From Umezawaea tangerina (GTDB taxonomy: Bacteria > Actinomycetota > Actinomycetes > Mycobacteriales > Pseudonocardiaceae), in NCBI RefSeq assembly GCF_003002815.1, contig NZ_PVTF01000002.1, positions 620,001 through 684,000 on the forward strand: a stretch of DNA of 64,000 bases, given 5' to 3'. Below, one piece after another: positions 26,012 to 35,508 of this stretch. Within the stretch, counting starts at the first letter, position 1; every line of letters starts with the position of its first letter. The position numbers and the translations under genes are program-made. Under the pieces are notes generated by a model. That model saw only the letters and a list, made by a program, of their open reading frames with translations, ran no database searches and had not been told where the DNA came from.

Positions 26012-26557
26012 ATGTTCACCATGTCCCTTGGCGACGACGGCGCGGTGCTGCGTCCGCTGGAACCGTGGCGGGCCGAGGAGTTCCTGGCGCACATGGACCG
26101 CGGGCGGGAGTTCATCGGACGGCACATCACGCTCGCCGACCGCGTCACCGACCTCGCGTCCAGCCGCGCGTACCTCCAGTCCTACGCCGACAAGGCCGCC
26201 GCCGACACCGGCCGGATCTACGGCATCTGGACGGACGGCACCCTGGTCGGCGGAGTCCTGTTCCGGACGATGGACGTCGCGCTCGGCAACGCCGAGGTCG
26301 GCGTCTGGCTCGAACCCTCGGCGGTGGGCCGCGGCCTGGTCACCAGGGCGGCCCGGCTGATCATCGACTGGGCCGTCGGGGAACGCGGCGTCCACCGCGT
26401 CGAGTGGCAGGTGGTGTCGACGAACAGCGCCAGCATCGCCGTGGCCGAGCGGCTGGGGATGACGAAGGAGGGCGTGCTGCGGGAGAGCTACCCGTACCGG
26501 GGCGAGCGGCACGACGTGGAGATCTGGTCGGTGCTCGCCCCGGAGTGGAGGGCCTGA
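26012..26557 (+). CDS. GNAT-family N-acetyltransferase (RimJ/RimL type)
   Basis: The 181-residue protein has the GNAT fold of the ribosomal-protein-serine acetyltransferase branch. It opens with LRPLEPWRAEEFLAHM, has GGVLFRTMD and AEVGVWLEPSAVGRGLVTRAAR (acetyl-CoA loop), and ends with the branch hallmark NSASIAVAERLGMTKEGVLRESY. The ATG at 26012 has GGAGG six bases upstream; other in-frame starts lie at 26006 (GTG) and 26021. The gene stands alone. The target could be a protein N-terminus or a small amine. Confidence 0.88.
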   Translation: MFTMSLGDDGAVLRPLEPWRAEEFLAHMDRGREFIGRHITLADRVTDLASSRAYLQSYADKAAADTGRIYGIWTDGTLVGGVLFRTMDVALGNAEVGVWLEPSAVGRGLVTRAARLIIDWAVGERGVHRVEWQVVSTNSASIAVAERLGMTKEGVLRESYPYRGERHDVEIWSVLAPEWRA

Positions 26558-26746
26558 GGGCGGGTCCTCAGTGGACCCGCTACCCGAACGCCGCTGTGGG
26601 CCCGCCGGACCCCGACCCGCTTGTCGTCGTCCGCCCCGGCGACTCCCCCTGCTACGGGCCGCGCGTCGAGGAAGCGGGCTCAACCCAGCCGCGGCGGCGC
26701 GAGGGTGATCAGCACCGGTACCAGGGCGGCTATCATCGAGGACAGG

Positions 26747-26758
26747 ATTGTCGACGAT
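26747..26758. promoter_or_regulatory. Possible GntR operator ATTGTCGACGAT
   Basis: This imperfect palindrome lies 21 bases upstream of the GntR start, where an FCD-type regulator would bind its own promoter. A related perfect-arm site, ATTGTCAACAAT, is at 49632-49643. Confidence 0.35.
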
Positions 26759-26779
26759 CTCGGGTGGGGGTGTGGGCAG

Positions 26780-27466
26780 GTGACGGCAGCGGGTCCGGAC
26801 GAGACCGGGCGGGGTCGGTCGCCACGGGTCGTCGACGCTATCCGCGACGCCGTCACCGGCGGCGAGTTCGCGCCCAACCAGCGGATGGTCGAGGCGGAGC
26901 TGTCCGAGCGGTACGGCGTCAACCGCGCGAGCGTCCGCGACGCTCTGCTGGAGCTGGCGAGCGAGGGCCTGGTCGAACGGATCCCCAACCGCGGCGCCCG
27001 CGTCCGCGAGGTGTCGCTCGCCGAGGCCGTCGAGATCACCGAGGTCAGGATGGCGCTCGAGGGCCTGTGCGCGGCCAAGGCCGCCGAACGCGCCACCGAG
27101 GAGGACCGGGTCGCGCTGCGCGGGATCGCCGCGTCGATGCGGGACGCGGTGGCCGCGGGTGACATGTTCGGCTACTCCGACCTCAACAAGCGGCTGCACG
27201 AGCTGGTCATGACCATCAGCGGCCAGGCGACCGCGCGCACGGTGCTCGCCCGGCTGCGCGGCCAGAACGTCCGCCGCCAGTTCCGGCTCGCCATGCACCC
27301 CGGCAGGCCCGCCGTGTCGCTGCCCGAGCACCTGGCGATCGTCGACGCGGTGTGCGCCGCGGACCCGGTGGCCGCCGAGGCGGCCATGCGCGCGCACCTG
27401 CGCAGCGTGGTCGACGCGTTGCCCGAGGTCGAGAAGTCGCACCCCCGCAGGTTCGACGCGCTCTGA
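26780..27466 (+). CDS. GntR-family regulator, FadR/FCD subfamily
   Basis: The 228-residue regulator has a GntR winged helix at about 15-80 (VVDAIRDAVTGGEFAPNQRMVEAELSERYGVNRASVRDALLELASEGLVERIPNRGARV). An FCD all-helical sensor domain follows, with the metal-site histidines in NKRLHELV, PEHLAIVDAV and MRAHL. FCD regulators sense carboxylic acids or sugar acids. The GTG at 26780 is preferred because upstream codons look non-coding. No obvious target gene adjoins; the large beta-galactosidase gene follows after about 330 bases. Confidence 0.9.
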   Translation: MTAAGPDETGRGRSPRVVDAIRDAVTGGEFAPNQRMVEAELSERYGVNRASVRDALLELASEGLVERIPNRGARVREVSLAEAVEITEVRMALEGLCAAKAAERATEEDRVALRGIAASMRDAVAAGDMFGYSDLNKRLHELVMTISGQATARTVLARLRGQNVRRQFRLAMHPGRPAVSLPEHLAIVDAVCAADPVAAEAAMRAHLRSVVDALPEVEKSHPRRFDAL

Positions 27467-27794
27467 CCGGACACCGGTCGGGATCTTGTCCTGTCCGCGG
27501 CGCATCCTGTCCGCATCCGCCCGTTGACGCGAGCGGCCGGCCCTCATAACGTCGGTCGGGCGCTACCCCGCGTCACCGACACCTGACCCACGGTGGAGGT
27601 GACCGGAGCCCGACACCGCCACGTCGTGCCGCACCGCCGATGCCGCGTGGGAGGAACCTGACCGTGCCGCTCAACCGAGGTCGTCTCCCGGTCGTGGACG
27701 CCGACCACGCGCAGGGGCGCCGGGGCCCTCCGCGGACACGTCCTTCCGCGCCCGTGAGGTGTACGTCGGCAGGACACGGGGCCCGTCCGGTCCC
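27467..27794. other. Intergenic region before the beta-galactosidase gene
   Basis: The 330-base gap begins with a small 6-bp hairpin overlapping the GntR stop (GACCGG-ACA-CCGGTC, 27465-27479). A direct repeat of TGTCCGC with short flanks lies near 27489-27512. No gene or clear promoter was recognised. Confidence 0.5.
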
Positions 27795-30700
27795 GTGAGT
27801 CCACTGTGGAGGTTCGGGTTGTCGCGCCTTGGCGTTCTACTGCTGGTGCTGGTGTTGTCGACGGGGTCGCTCGGCGGGGTGGGATCGGCGGCCGCGGTCG
27901 CCGAGTCACCGGGCGACGTCTACTCCTACCTTGAGGACCCGACGCGGGTCTCCGAGGGCCAGGAGCCGCCGCACGCGTCCCTGCTCCCCTACGCCGACGT
28001 CGGCTCGGCCGCGCGGAGCGAGGAGCGGACGCCGTACGCGCTGCCGCTGGACGGGCAGTGGAAGATCGCGATGGCCAAGACGCCGGAGGAGGTGCCCGCC
28101 GGGTTCTACGCCGACAGCTACGACACCTCTGCGTGGCGGACCGTGTCGGTGCCGCACACGTGGCAGACCGACGGCCTGGACCACCCGGTCTTCCGCAACA
28201 TCGCCACCGAGATCCAGCCGGACGACCCGCCGCACGTGCCCCGCGACATCAACCCGACCGGCGCCTACACCAGGGACTTCGACCTCCCGGCGGGCTGGAC
28301 GCAGCGGACGTCCGTGCTCCGCTTCGAGGGTGTCACGTCCGGCTACTTCGTCTGGGTCAACGGCCGGTACATCGGCTACGACCAGGGCGGCTACACGCCC
28401 GCCGAGTTCGACATCTCGCGGGCGCTGCGGCCCGGCCACAACCGGGTCGCCGTGCAGGTGCACCGGTGGGGCGCGGGCTCGTACCTGGAGGACTACGACC
28501 AGTGGCGGTACGCGGGCATCTTCCGCTCGGTCTCGCTGCGCTCCACCCCGGCGACCTACGTCGAGGACGTGACGCTGCGGACCGACCTGGACGCCGCGTA
28601 CACCGACGCGACGCTGTCCGCGGCCGTCGAGCTCGGCCACAAGCCCGGTGGCGCGACCGGCGTGCACCGCGTCACCGCGAGCCTGCGCGACGCGCGGGGC
28701 CACGAGATCGCCTCGGCCAGCGGGACGGCGGACGTGACCGGTCCCAGGACCGACGTCCAGCTCACCATGCCCGTGCGCAACCCGGCCAAGTGGACCGACG
28801 AGACGCCGAACCTGCACACCGTCGTGCTCACCCTCACCGGCCCCGACGGGCGGACCACGCACATCACCAGTGAGACGGTCGGTTTCCGCGAGATCGAGAT
28901 CCGCGACAAGCAGCTGCTGGTCAACGGCGAGCGGGTGCTGTTCAAGGGCGTGAACCGGGCCGAGACCGACCCCGACCACGGCAGGCACGTGCCGAAGCCC
29001 GCGCAGGAGCGCGACGTCGCGCTGATGAAGCAGCTCAACGTCAACGCGGTGCGCACCTCGCACTACCCGTCGGACCCGTACTTCTACGACCTGGCCGACC
29101 GGAACGGGATCTGGGTCGACGACGAGGTCGACATCGAGACCCACGACCACGAGAACTGCGCGAGCTGGTGCGAGGCGAACCAGCCGGAGTGGCGCGACGC
29201 GTTCCTCGACCGGTTCGTCGGCATGGTCGAACGGGACAAGAACCACCCGAGCGTCTTCATGTGGGACACCGGCAACGAGGCCGGACTGGGCGCGCACCAC
29301 TTCTCGATGGCCGAGTGGCTGGAGGCCAACGAGCCGACGCGACCGGTGTACCACCAGTCCAACAACCCCGACGGCGACGCGCCGTACGCCGACGTGTGGG
29401 GGCCGCGCTACCCGTCGCCGGAGCGGTTCGCCGAGCAGGCCAAGTCGACCACCAAGCCGCTGATCTTCGGCGAGTACGCGCACGCGATGGGCAACAGCCT
29501 CGGCAACTTCCGGGAGTTCTGGGACATCATCCGCGCGAACCCGGCCACGCAGGGCGGGTTCATCTGGGACTGGGCCGAGCAGAGCATCCGGCAGCCGGTG
29601 CGGATCACGCCGGACACGTCCGGCAACGACATCTCCGCGCACCTGACCGGCGCGCCCGAGTTCGTCGAGGGCCATCGCGGCAAGGCGATCTCGTTGTCCG
29701 GGCTGGACGACTTCGTCGAGGTGTACCGCGACCGCAGGCTGGACCTCACCGGCAAGGCGCTCACCCTGGACGCCTGGGTGAAGCCCGCCAAGTGGACCGG
29801 TGACTTCCGGATCATCAGCAAGGGCGACCACCAGTACACGTTGAAGATGAAGACGGAGAACACCCTGGAGTTCTTCGTCCACAGTGGAACGTGGCGCGTG
29901 GTGCAGGCCCAGGTGCCCGCCGACTTCTACGACAACTGGCACCGGGTCAGCGGCACCTACGACGGGGCCGCGCTGCGGATGTACATCGACGGCCGCGAGG
30001 TCGGCAGCACGGCGTTCAGCGGGACCATCGACGCCTCCTCGGCCGACGTGAACATCGGCCGCGACTTCGAGACGTCGTGGAACGACCCGAGCAACGTCGG
30101 GCGGATGTCGCACGGGGTGGTCGACGACGTCCGGATCTACGACCGCCCGCTCACGCCCGCCGAGCTGAACGCTCCCGAGCCGGTCGGCGGTGCGCTGCTC
30201 GCACTGGACCTCGACGGGGCGGAGACCGTCGGCACGCACCTGTCCTACGGATCCGGCATGTCCGGTCTGGACGGTCTGGTCGGCGCCGACCGCTTCGCGC
30301 AGCCCGAGACCGCGCAGCTGGCGTGGGTGCAGCAGCCGTTGCGGTTCGGCTACGCCGACGGCGTGGTGTCGGTGCGCAACGAGCGGCAGTTCACCGGCAC
30401 CGACGACCTGCTCCTGCGGTGGAAGGTCACCGAGGGGTCGCGGGTGGTGGCGCGTGGCCAGGAGCCGCTGCGGGTCGCGGCCGACTCGACCGGCACCACC
30501 ACGCCGCGGATCCCGGTCAACGCCGGTGACCGCGAGCGGTTCCTCACCGTCGAGGCGGTGACCAGGAGGGCCGCGTCGATGGTGCCCGCCGGGCACGTGC
30601 TGGCGCACGACCAGTTCGCGCTGGGCGGGACCAAGGTGCCCGGTCTGGACTCGGAGCGCCCGTCGAACGACGTCGTCACCGACGACGGCGAGGCGTCCGT

Positions 30701-31574
30701 GACCGCGTCGGTGGGCGACGTCGTGTACACGGTGGACAAGGCGGGCGGCTCGCTGTCGTCGATCAAGGTGCGTGGCGAGGAGCTGCTCGCGGGCGGGCCG
30801 AAGCTCGACGCGTGGCGACCCCCGATCAGCAACGAGACGTGGGCGTGGGGCCGCGCCGAGGGCGAGGACTGGCGGCGGGCCGGGCTCGACCGGCTCGCGG
30901 CCACCGTCACCGGAGTCCGCGTCGAACCCGACGGCGCCGCGGGTGTCCGGGTGGTCGTGGACAGCCGCGTCGCCGCGCCCGACGTGACCGGGGCCTGGTT
31001 CGACCAGACCATGACCTACGCGGTCGACCGGTCCGGCACCCTCAGCCTGGGGCACAAGGTGTCACCGCAGGGCTCCGTGCGCACGCTGCCCTACCTGCCG
31101 CGCATCGGCGTCTCGCTGGCCGTGCCGGACCAGTACGACCGGTTCTCCTGGTACGGCCGCGAGGCGGAGAGCTACGTCGACCGCAAGGACGGCACGCCGA
31201 TCGGCGTGCACTCCAGCACGGTGGACGAGCAGTACGTGGACTACTACCGGCCGCAGGACTACGGCAACCACACCGACAGCCGGTGGGCCCTGCTCACCGA
31301 CGGCCGCACCGGCGGCCTGCTCGTCGGCGGCGCCGCGGACGTGAGCGTCACCCCGTACGACGACCTCGACCGCGCCGCCTACCCGTTCCAGCTCCAGCGC
31401 AACAACGGCTGGTCCACCCTGCACGCCAGCCACGCCGTCACCGGCGTCGGCGACACGCCCAACCCGGTGCGGGAACGCAGCCAGGTGCAGCAGGACGTCG
31501 ACTACGAGTACACGCTGACCATCCGACCGCTGAGCGCTCAGGAGGCACGATCGGGCAAGCCCGCGGGGGCTTGA
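27795..31574 (+). CDS. Secreted GH2 beta-galactosidase with an inserted LamG domain
   Basis: The 1259-residue protein starts with a signal peptide (GVLLLVLVLSTG, cleavage near AAAVA|ES). It then has the GH2 sugar-binding and immunoglobulin-like domains (PHTWQTDG, VWVNGRYIGYDQGGYTP) and the TIM barrel with acid/base Glu495 in TGNEAGLG and nucleophile Glu560 in FGEYAHAMGN. Between the barrel and the C-terminal galactosidase domains lies a LamG/concanavalin-like insert at about 625-790 (LTLDAWVKPAKWTG, WHRVSGTYDGAALRMYIDG, VDDVRIYDRPLTPAEL). The C-terminal small-chain domain runs to the end (WSTLHASHAVTG). It likely trims galactosides of plant polysaccharides outside the cell, with LamG aiding binding. 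The GTG at 27795 is chosen for the signal peptide; GTG 27759 is possible. Confidence 0.92.
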   Translation: MSPLWRFGLSRLGVLLLVLVLSTGSLGGVGSAAAVAESPGDVYSYLEDPTRVSEGQEPPHASLLPYADVGSAARSEERTPYALPLDGQWKIAMAKTPEEVPAGFYADSYDTSAWRTVSVPHTWQTDGLDHPVFRNIATEIQPDDPPHVPRDINPTGAYTRDFDLPAGWTQRTSVLRFEGVTSGYFVWVNGRYIGYDQGGYTPAEFDISRALRPGHNRVAVQVHRWGAGSYLEDYDQWRYAGIFRSVSLRSTPATYVEDVTLRTDLDAAYTDATLSAAVELGHKPGGATGVHRVTASLRDARGHEIASASGTADVTGPRTDVQLTMPVRNPAKWTDETPNLHTVVLTLTGPDGRTTHITSETVGFREIEIRDKQLLVNGERVLFKGVNRAETDPDHGRHVPKPAQERDVALMKQLNVNAVRTSHYPSDPYFYDLADRNGIWVDDEVDIETHDHENCASWCEANQPEWRDAFLDRFVGMVERDKNHPSVFMWDTGNEAGLGAHHFSMAEWLEANEPTRPVYHQSNNPDGDAPYADVWGPRYPSPERFAEQAKSTTKPLIFGEYAHAMGNSLGNFREFWDIIRANPATQGGFIWDWAEQSIRQPVRITPDTSGNDISAHLTGAPEFVEGHRGKAISLSGLDDFVEVYRDRRLDLTGKALTLDAWVKPAKWTGDFRIISKGDHQYTLKMKTENTLEFFVHSGTWRVVQAQVPADFYDNWHRVSGTYDGAALRMYIDGREVGSTAFSGTIDASSADVNIGRDFETSWNDPSNVGRMSHGVVDDVRIYDRPLTPAELNAPEPVGGALLALDLDGAETVGTHLSYGSGMSGLDGLVGADRFAQPETAQLAWVQQPLRFGYADGVVSVRNERQFTGTDDLLLRWKVTEGSRVVARGQEPLRVAADSTGTTTPRIPVNAGDRERFLTVEAVTRRAASMVPAGHVLAHDQFALGGTKVPGLDSERPSNDVVTDDGEASVTASVGDVVYTVDKAGGSLSSIKVRGEELLAGGPKLDAWRPPISNETWAWGRAEGEDWRRAGLDRLAATVTGVRVEPDGAAGVRVVVDSRVAAPDVTGAWFDQTMTYAVDRSGTLSLGHKVSPQGSVRTLPYLPRIGVSLAVPDQYDRFSWYGREAESYVDRKDGTPIGVHSSTVDEQYVDYYRPQDYGNHTDSRWALLTDGRTGGLLVGGAADVSVTPYDDLDRAAYPFQLQRNNGWSTLHASHAVTGVGDTPNPVRERSQVQQDVDYEYTLTIRPLSAQEARSGKPAGA

Positions 31575-31586
31575 CCGGCGCCGCTG

Positions 31587-31637
31587 ATGCTGGGCTACGA
31601 GGGTGAAGTAGCCCAGCATTGCGGTGCCGACCACCGC
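31587..31637. terminator. Two adjacent hairpins after the beta-galactosidase gene
   Basis: ATGCTGGGCTA at 31587-31597 pairs perfectly with 31609-31619 (11-base loop). GCGGTG at 31621-31626 pairs with CACCGC at 31632-31637. The first hairpin can end the galactosidase transcript. Both also lie in the leader of the NB-ARC gene, so an attenuator is possible. Confidence 0.5.
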
Positions 31638-31658
31638 AAAAACCACAAAACTGGGACT

Positions 31659-33788
31659 GTGGCCGACACACCGGGAGTGGCTAACGAATTCGACGGCGTC
31701 GCAGGCGGACCAGTGGTGCAGGCGGGAGTGATCCACCAAGTAACGCTGGCGCCGGTCCACCAGCGGGAACGCCCGCCACGGCAGTTGCCGCTCGCGGTCC
31801 GCGACTTCATCGGCCGCGGGGAACACCTTGCGGCCTTGTCAGCTCTACTTCCCAACGGCGCTGGCAACAGTGGTGCCGCCTCAGTGGTGATATCCGCTGT
31901 CGACGGGACCGCGGGGATCGGGAAGACCGCACTCGCCTTGCACTGGGGGCATGCGGTGGAACACCACTTCCCCGACGGCACCCTCTACGCGAATCTACGT
32001 GGCTACGGACCTGGTGAACCGGCGACATCGGACGAAGTGCTCGAGAGCTTTCTCCGCGCATTGGGTACTCAGGCGGAACGGATGCCCGTCGGAGTCGAGG
32101 CCAAGGCCAGTGCATTCCGGTCGTTGCTGGCAGGTCGGCGGCTCCTCCTCGTTCTGGACAACGCGCGCAGTGCCGACCAAGTACGCCCACTGCTTCCCGG
32201 CGTCGCAGGGTGCGTGGTCGTGGTGACCAGTCGGGACAGCCTGACCGGTCTGGTGGTCACCGAGTCGGCTCACCGACTTACCCTCGATGTCTTGAGCGAG
32301 CACGAGGCCCGCAGACTGGTGGAAAGTATCGCAGGAGAGCCACGCACGAAGGCAGAACCGAAAGCTGTCACTGACCTCGTCCGGCTATGTGCACGGCTGC
32401 CACTGGCACTGCGGATCGCCGCTGGGCGGGTGACCGTCCACGAGCACTACACCTTCGCAGACGTCGTGAGCGAGTTGGAGGACGACCACCAACGTCTCGG
32501 AGTACTGAGTCGTGGCAACGATGAACGAGCGGCGTTGCGCGCGGTATTCGATCGGTCGTACGAGAAGCTACGACCCGATCAAGCACGAATGTTCCGACGA
32601 TTGGGTCTCCACGTCGGACCGGAGATCAGTGTGCACGCGGCCGCAGCGGTAGCCGAACTAGATCTGCCCACGGCACACCTCCTCTTGGAGGACCTCACAA
32701 ACGTCCACCTGATTGAACAATGCGCCCTGAACAGATACAAATTCCACGATCTGTTGCGCGCCTACGCAGCAGATCTGGCTCATCGCTACGACATCACTAT
32801 CGAGCGCGAGCTCGCAGTGAAATCATTACTCAACTGGTACACCCACACCGCCTGGGTATACGACGCAGCGGTCTTCCCTGCTCACACCAGATTGCCTCTT
32901 CGCATACCCGTCCCGCAGAACCCGATGCCAGCACCTGATAGCGTGCAGGCACTGCGATGGTTGAACATAGAGGAGCCCGCACTTCTCTCGGCATTACGCA
33001 AAGCCGCCAAGTGCAGAATGCACAAATTGTCCGCGCATTTAGCCGAAGGCGCGCGCTTTCTCGTCGCAAAGGGCGCCTGGAAGGAACAACATGAAGCTCT
33101 AGCGGTGGGGTTGTCGGCTGCACGTCAGACCGGGGACCAAGTTGCCGAAACCTGCTTTTGCATCATGCTCGGCGAGACGTTCATCAATATGCGACGGTGG
33201 TCCGAGGCATTCGCTATCCTTAATCATGGCCTGCTGCTCGCTCGCGACCTTGACGATAACCACTATCCTGCGATGACGCTGAACGAGCTCGGCTACTTGT
33301 GCATCGAACAGGAGAGGTTTGAAGATGCACTGGAGTACCTGACCGAAGCTCTACCTCTTAGCCGAGGGGTCGACACAGGCAGAACCGAAGCAGTGGTCGA
33401 ATGTAATCTTGCCGCCGCACATAACAGCCTGCACCTCTATGAAGATGCACTCGTCCACGGGGACCGCAGTCTTGTTCTGCGCCATCGCTCAGGTGACCTG
33501 ATCGGTAAGGGACCCGCACTGCACCAATTCGCCCGCGCCTGGAACGGCTTGGGGCGATTCCGCCTGGCGGCCGACCTGTGCAGCGAAGCGATCTCTGCCG
33601 GAGACACGTACGGCAACTTGGCGGAAATCATGGCCGGACCGCTGGAAACGCTCGCTGTGTCGCTGGAGAACCTTGGCCACCGAGACGAGTCGAACCGATG
33701 CCTGCAGGACGCCGCCAGGCTGTACGACGACTACGGATACCCGTGGCGGGCCCGTCGTGTTCGGGACGCCCTTGCGCGCTCCTCGTAG
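31659..33788 (+). CDS. NB-ARC/TPR STAND ATPase (AfsR-like without the DNA-binding domain)
   Basis: The 709-residue protein begins with a short tag (VANEFDGVAGGPVVQAGVIHQV) found at the front of many actinomycete signalling NTPases. A linker follows, then an NB-ARC domain with Walker A GTAGIGKTA (Lys89), Walker B LLLVLDNA, the VVTSRD sensor and LPLALRIAAGR (the GLPL motif). A winged region (YEKLRPDQARMFRRLGLHVG) leads to about seven TPR-like helical pairs to the C-terminus. The N-terminal SARP DNA-binding domain of true AfsR is absent. Codons are visibly more AT-rich than in the neighbours, suggesting lateral acquisition. GTG 31659 is my start; GTG 31677 is possible. It may be a regulator or a conflict-type sensor. 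Confidence 0.87.
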   Translation: MADTPGVANEFDGVAGGPVVQAGVIHQVTLAPVHQRERPPRQLPLAVRDFIGRGEHLAALSALLPNGAGNSGAASVVISAVDGTAGIGKTALALHWGHAVEHHFPDGTLYANLRGYGPGEPATSDEVLESFLRALGTQAERMPVGVEAKASAFRSLLAGRRLLLVLDNARSADQVRPLLPGVAGCVVVVTSRDSLTGLVVTESAHRLTLDVLSEHEARRLVESIAGEPRTKAEPKAVTDLVRLCARLPLALRIAAGRVTVHEHYTFADVVSELEDDHQRLGVLSRGNDERAALRAVFDRSYEKLRPDQARMFRRLGLHVGPEISVHAAAAVAELDLPTAHLLLEDLTNVHLIEQCALNRYKFHDLLRAYAADLAHRYDITIERELAVKSLLNWYTHTAWVYDAAVFPAHTRLPLRIPVPQNPMPAPDSVQALRWLNIEEPALLSALRKAAKCRMHKLSAHLAEGARFLVAKGAWKEQHEALAVGLSAARQTGDQVAETCFCIMLGETFINMRRWSEAFAILNHGLLLARDLDDNHYPAMTLNELGYLCIEQERFEDALEYLTEALPLSRGVDTGRTEAVVECNLAAAHNSLHLYEDALVHGDRSLVLRHRSGDLIGKGPALHQFARAWNGLGRFRLAADLCSEAISAGDTYGNLAEIMAGPLETLAVSLENLGHRDESNRCLQDAARLYDDYGYPWRARRVRDALARSS

Positions 33789-33840
33789 TTGACCACGTGG
33801 AAACCGGCGCCGTCGGCCCGGTTCGGGGCACGATGGGGTG

Positions 33841-34632
33841 ATGCGGGGTTGGTGGTCGGCGCTCAGTGCGCCTCGGCGCAGGCTCATGGTCGGGCTCGGT
33901 GTGCTGGTGCTGGTGGGCGCCGTCGGGATCGGGGTGGTGCTCACCCGTGGGGGTGCGATTCCGACGGCGGCGCAGGATCGGCCGGGGCCGGTGTTGTTGG
34001 TGCCGGGGTACGGCGGGAACCGGGACTCGTTGGCCGGGTTGGCCGAGCGGGTGCGGGCGGCCGGGCGCAGTGCGGTCGTGGTGGCGTTGCCCGGTGACGG
34101 GACCGGGGACCTGCGGGCGCAGGCCGCGGTGCTGGACGACGCGGTCCGGGCGGCCGTCGACGACGGCGCGCCGTCGGTGGACCTGGTCGGGTACTCGGCG
34201 GGCGGGGTCGTGGTGCGGCTGTGGCTGGCCGAGCACGACACCGCCCGTGCCGCGCGGCGGGTGGTGACGCTCGGTTCGCCGCTGCACGGCACCGCGCTGG
34301 CCGGTGAGGGCGGGCTCCTGGTGCCGGGGGCGTGTCCGGTGGCGTGCACGCAGCTCACGCCGGGCAGCACGCTGTTGACGGAGGTCGACCGGCGGCCGAT
34401 CCCTGATGCCCTGCCGTGGCTGTCGATCTGGACCGACGACGACACGACGGTGCGTCCGCCGGACTCCGCGCGGCTGACCGGGGCGGTGAACGTCGCGCTC
34501 CAGCAGCTGTGCCCGGGCGCGGTCGTCGCGCACTCGCAGCTGCCGACGGACCCGGCCGTCACCGGGCTCGTGGTGCGCGCCCTCACCGACGCCGAGCCCG
34601 TGGACCGGACGCCGACCGGGTGCGCGCGTTAG
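33841..34632 (+). CDS. Membrane-anchored or secreted lipase/esterase (class 2 type)
   Basis: The 263-residue protein has an N-terminal membrane segment (LMVGLGVLVLVGAVGIGVVL, 15-34), then VLLVPGYGGNRDSL, a nucleophile elbow GYSAGG with Ser119, TLGSPLHGT, and a late Asp-rich SIWTDDDTTV with a following HSQL histidine. Two cysteines (VPGACPVACTQ) may form a disulfide, fitting an extracytoplasmic site. It looks like the EstA/LipA-like lipases of actinomycetes. The ATG at 33841 follows a GTG at 33838. Its stop overlaps the stop of the convergent permease gene. Confidence 0.87.
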   Translation: MRGWWSALSAPRRRLMVGLGVLVLVGAVGIGVVLTRGGAIPTAAQDRPGPVLLVPGYGGNRDSLAGLAERVRAAGRSAVVVALPGDGTGDLRAQAAVLDDAVRAAVDDGAPSVDLVGYSAGGVVVRLWLAEHDTARAARRVVTLGSPLHGTALAGEGGLLVPGACPVACTQLTPGSTLLTEVDRRPIPDALPWLSIWTDDDTTVRPPDSARLTGAVNVALQQLCPGAVVAHSQLPTDPAVTGLVVRALTDAEPVDRTPTGCAR

Positions 34633-35456
34633 CTGGTGATGTCCTTGGAGGCGAAGTTGGCCCAGGCCGCGCCGAAGAACAGCACGATGTAGCCCGCCTG
34701 GAGCAGCAGGCCCTTGTCGATGTTGTCCCAGAACACGGGGTCGCGGAAGAAGTCGATCCAGGACAGCCAGTAGTTCGTCGGCAGGTACGGCTTGATCGCG
34801 GCGGCGGCCTGGAGGGTCTCCATGATCGAGCTGGCGATCAGCACCGCGAGCGCCGCCAGCGCCGCGCCGATCGCCGAGTCGGACAGCGTGGAGAAGAACA
34901 GCGCGATGCTGCCGAACCCCACCATCGACACCACGATGTAGCCGATCGCGGCCGCCATCCGCACGGCCAGCTCACCCGGTGACAGGTCGATGCCCGACAA
35001 CGACGTGGCGGCGCTCGCCTGCCCCACCGCCTCGGCACCGGTGCCGAACAGCACGAGCCCCACGACCAGCGACGTGACCGCGACGACCAGCACCGCCAGC
35101 ACGGTGAACACGGCCAGCGCCACCAGCTTCGCCACCAGCACGCGCGGCCGGGCGACCGGCCGGACCAGCAGGTACCGCAACGTCCCCGTGGCGGCCTCGC
35201 CCGCGATCGCGTCCCCCGCGAACACCGCCACCGCCAGCGGCAGGAACACCGGCAGCACCATCGCCAACGCCGCGGCCGGGTACAGCGCCCCGTTGCGCAG
35301 CACCGCGGACAGGAACGCCCCGCCCTGCCCCGGCGGCGGCGCCAGGTCGGACACCGACAGCAGCACCGCGACCAGCGCGGGCAGCAGGCACAGCAGCCCG
35401 ATGCTCAACCATACCCGCGGCCGCAGCGCCAGCTTCCGCAGCTCGACCCCGATCAC
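34629..35456 (-). CDS. ABC-2-type permease
   Basis: The 275-residue protein has six predicted membrane spans, with the ABC-2 permease features LRKLALRPRVWLSIGLL at the start, AGDAIAGEAATGTLRYLLVRPVARPRVLVAKL after span 2 (the conserved E...GT..LLL..P motif) and long hydrophobic stretches after it. It pairs with the ATPase 53 bases upstream and the LolA-like protein in one operon. The exported molecule is unknown. Confidence 0.9.
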   Translation of the reverse strand: MIGVELRKLALRPRVWLSIGLLCLLPALVAVLLSVSDLAPPPGQGGAFLSAVLRNGALYPAAALAMVLPVFLPLAVAVFAGDAIAGEAATGTLRYLLVRPVARPRVLVAKLVALAVFTVLAVLVVAVTSLVVGLVLFGTGAEAVGQASAATSLSGIDLSPGELAVRMAAAIGYIVVSMVGFGSIALFFSTLSDSAIGAALAALAVLIASSIMETLQAAAAIKPYLPTNYWLSWIDFFRDPVFWDNIDKGLLLQAGYIVLFFGAAWANFASKDITS

Positions 35457-35508
35457 CCGTCACCGCCTCGGGAGATCCGGTCACCGCAGTCGACCGTGGA
35501 CATCGCGA

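Noticed and set aside
31621-31637. Rho-independent terminator for the minus strand
   Set aside because: The hairpin is followed by A residues on the plus strand, which would place a T-run before, not after, the stem on the minus strand.
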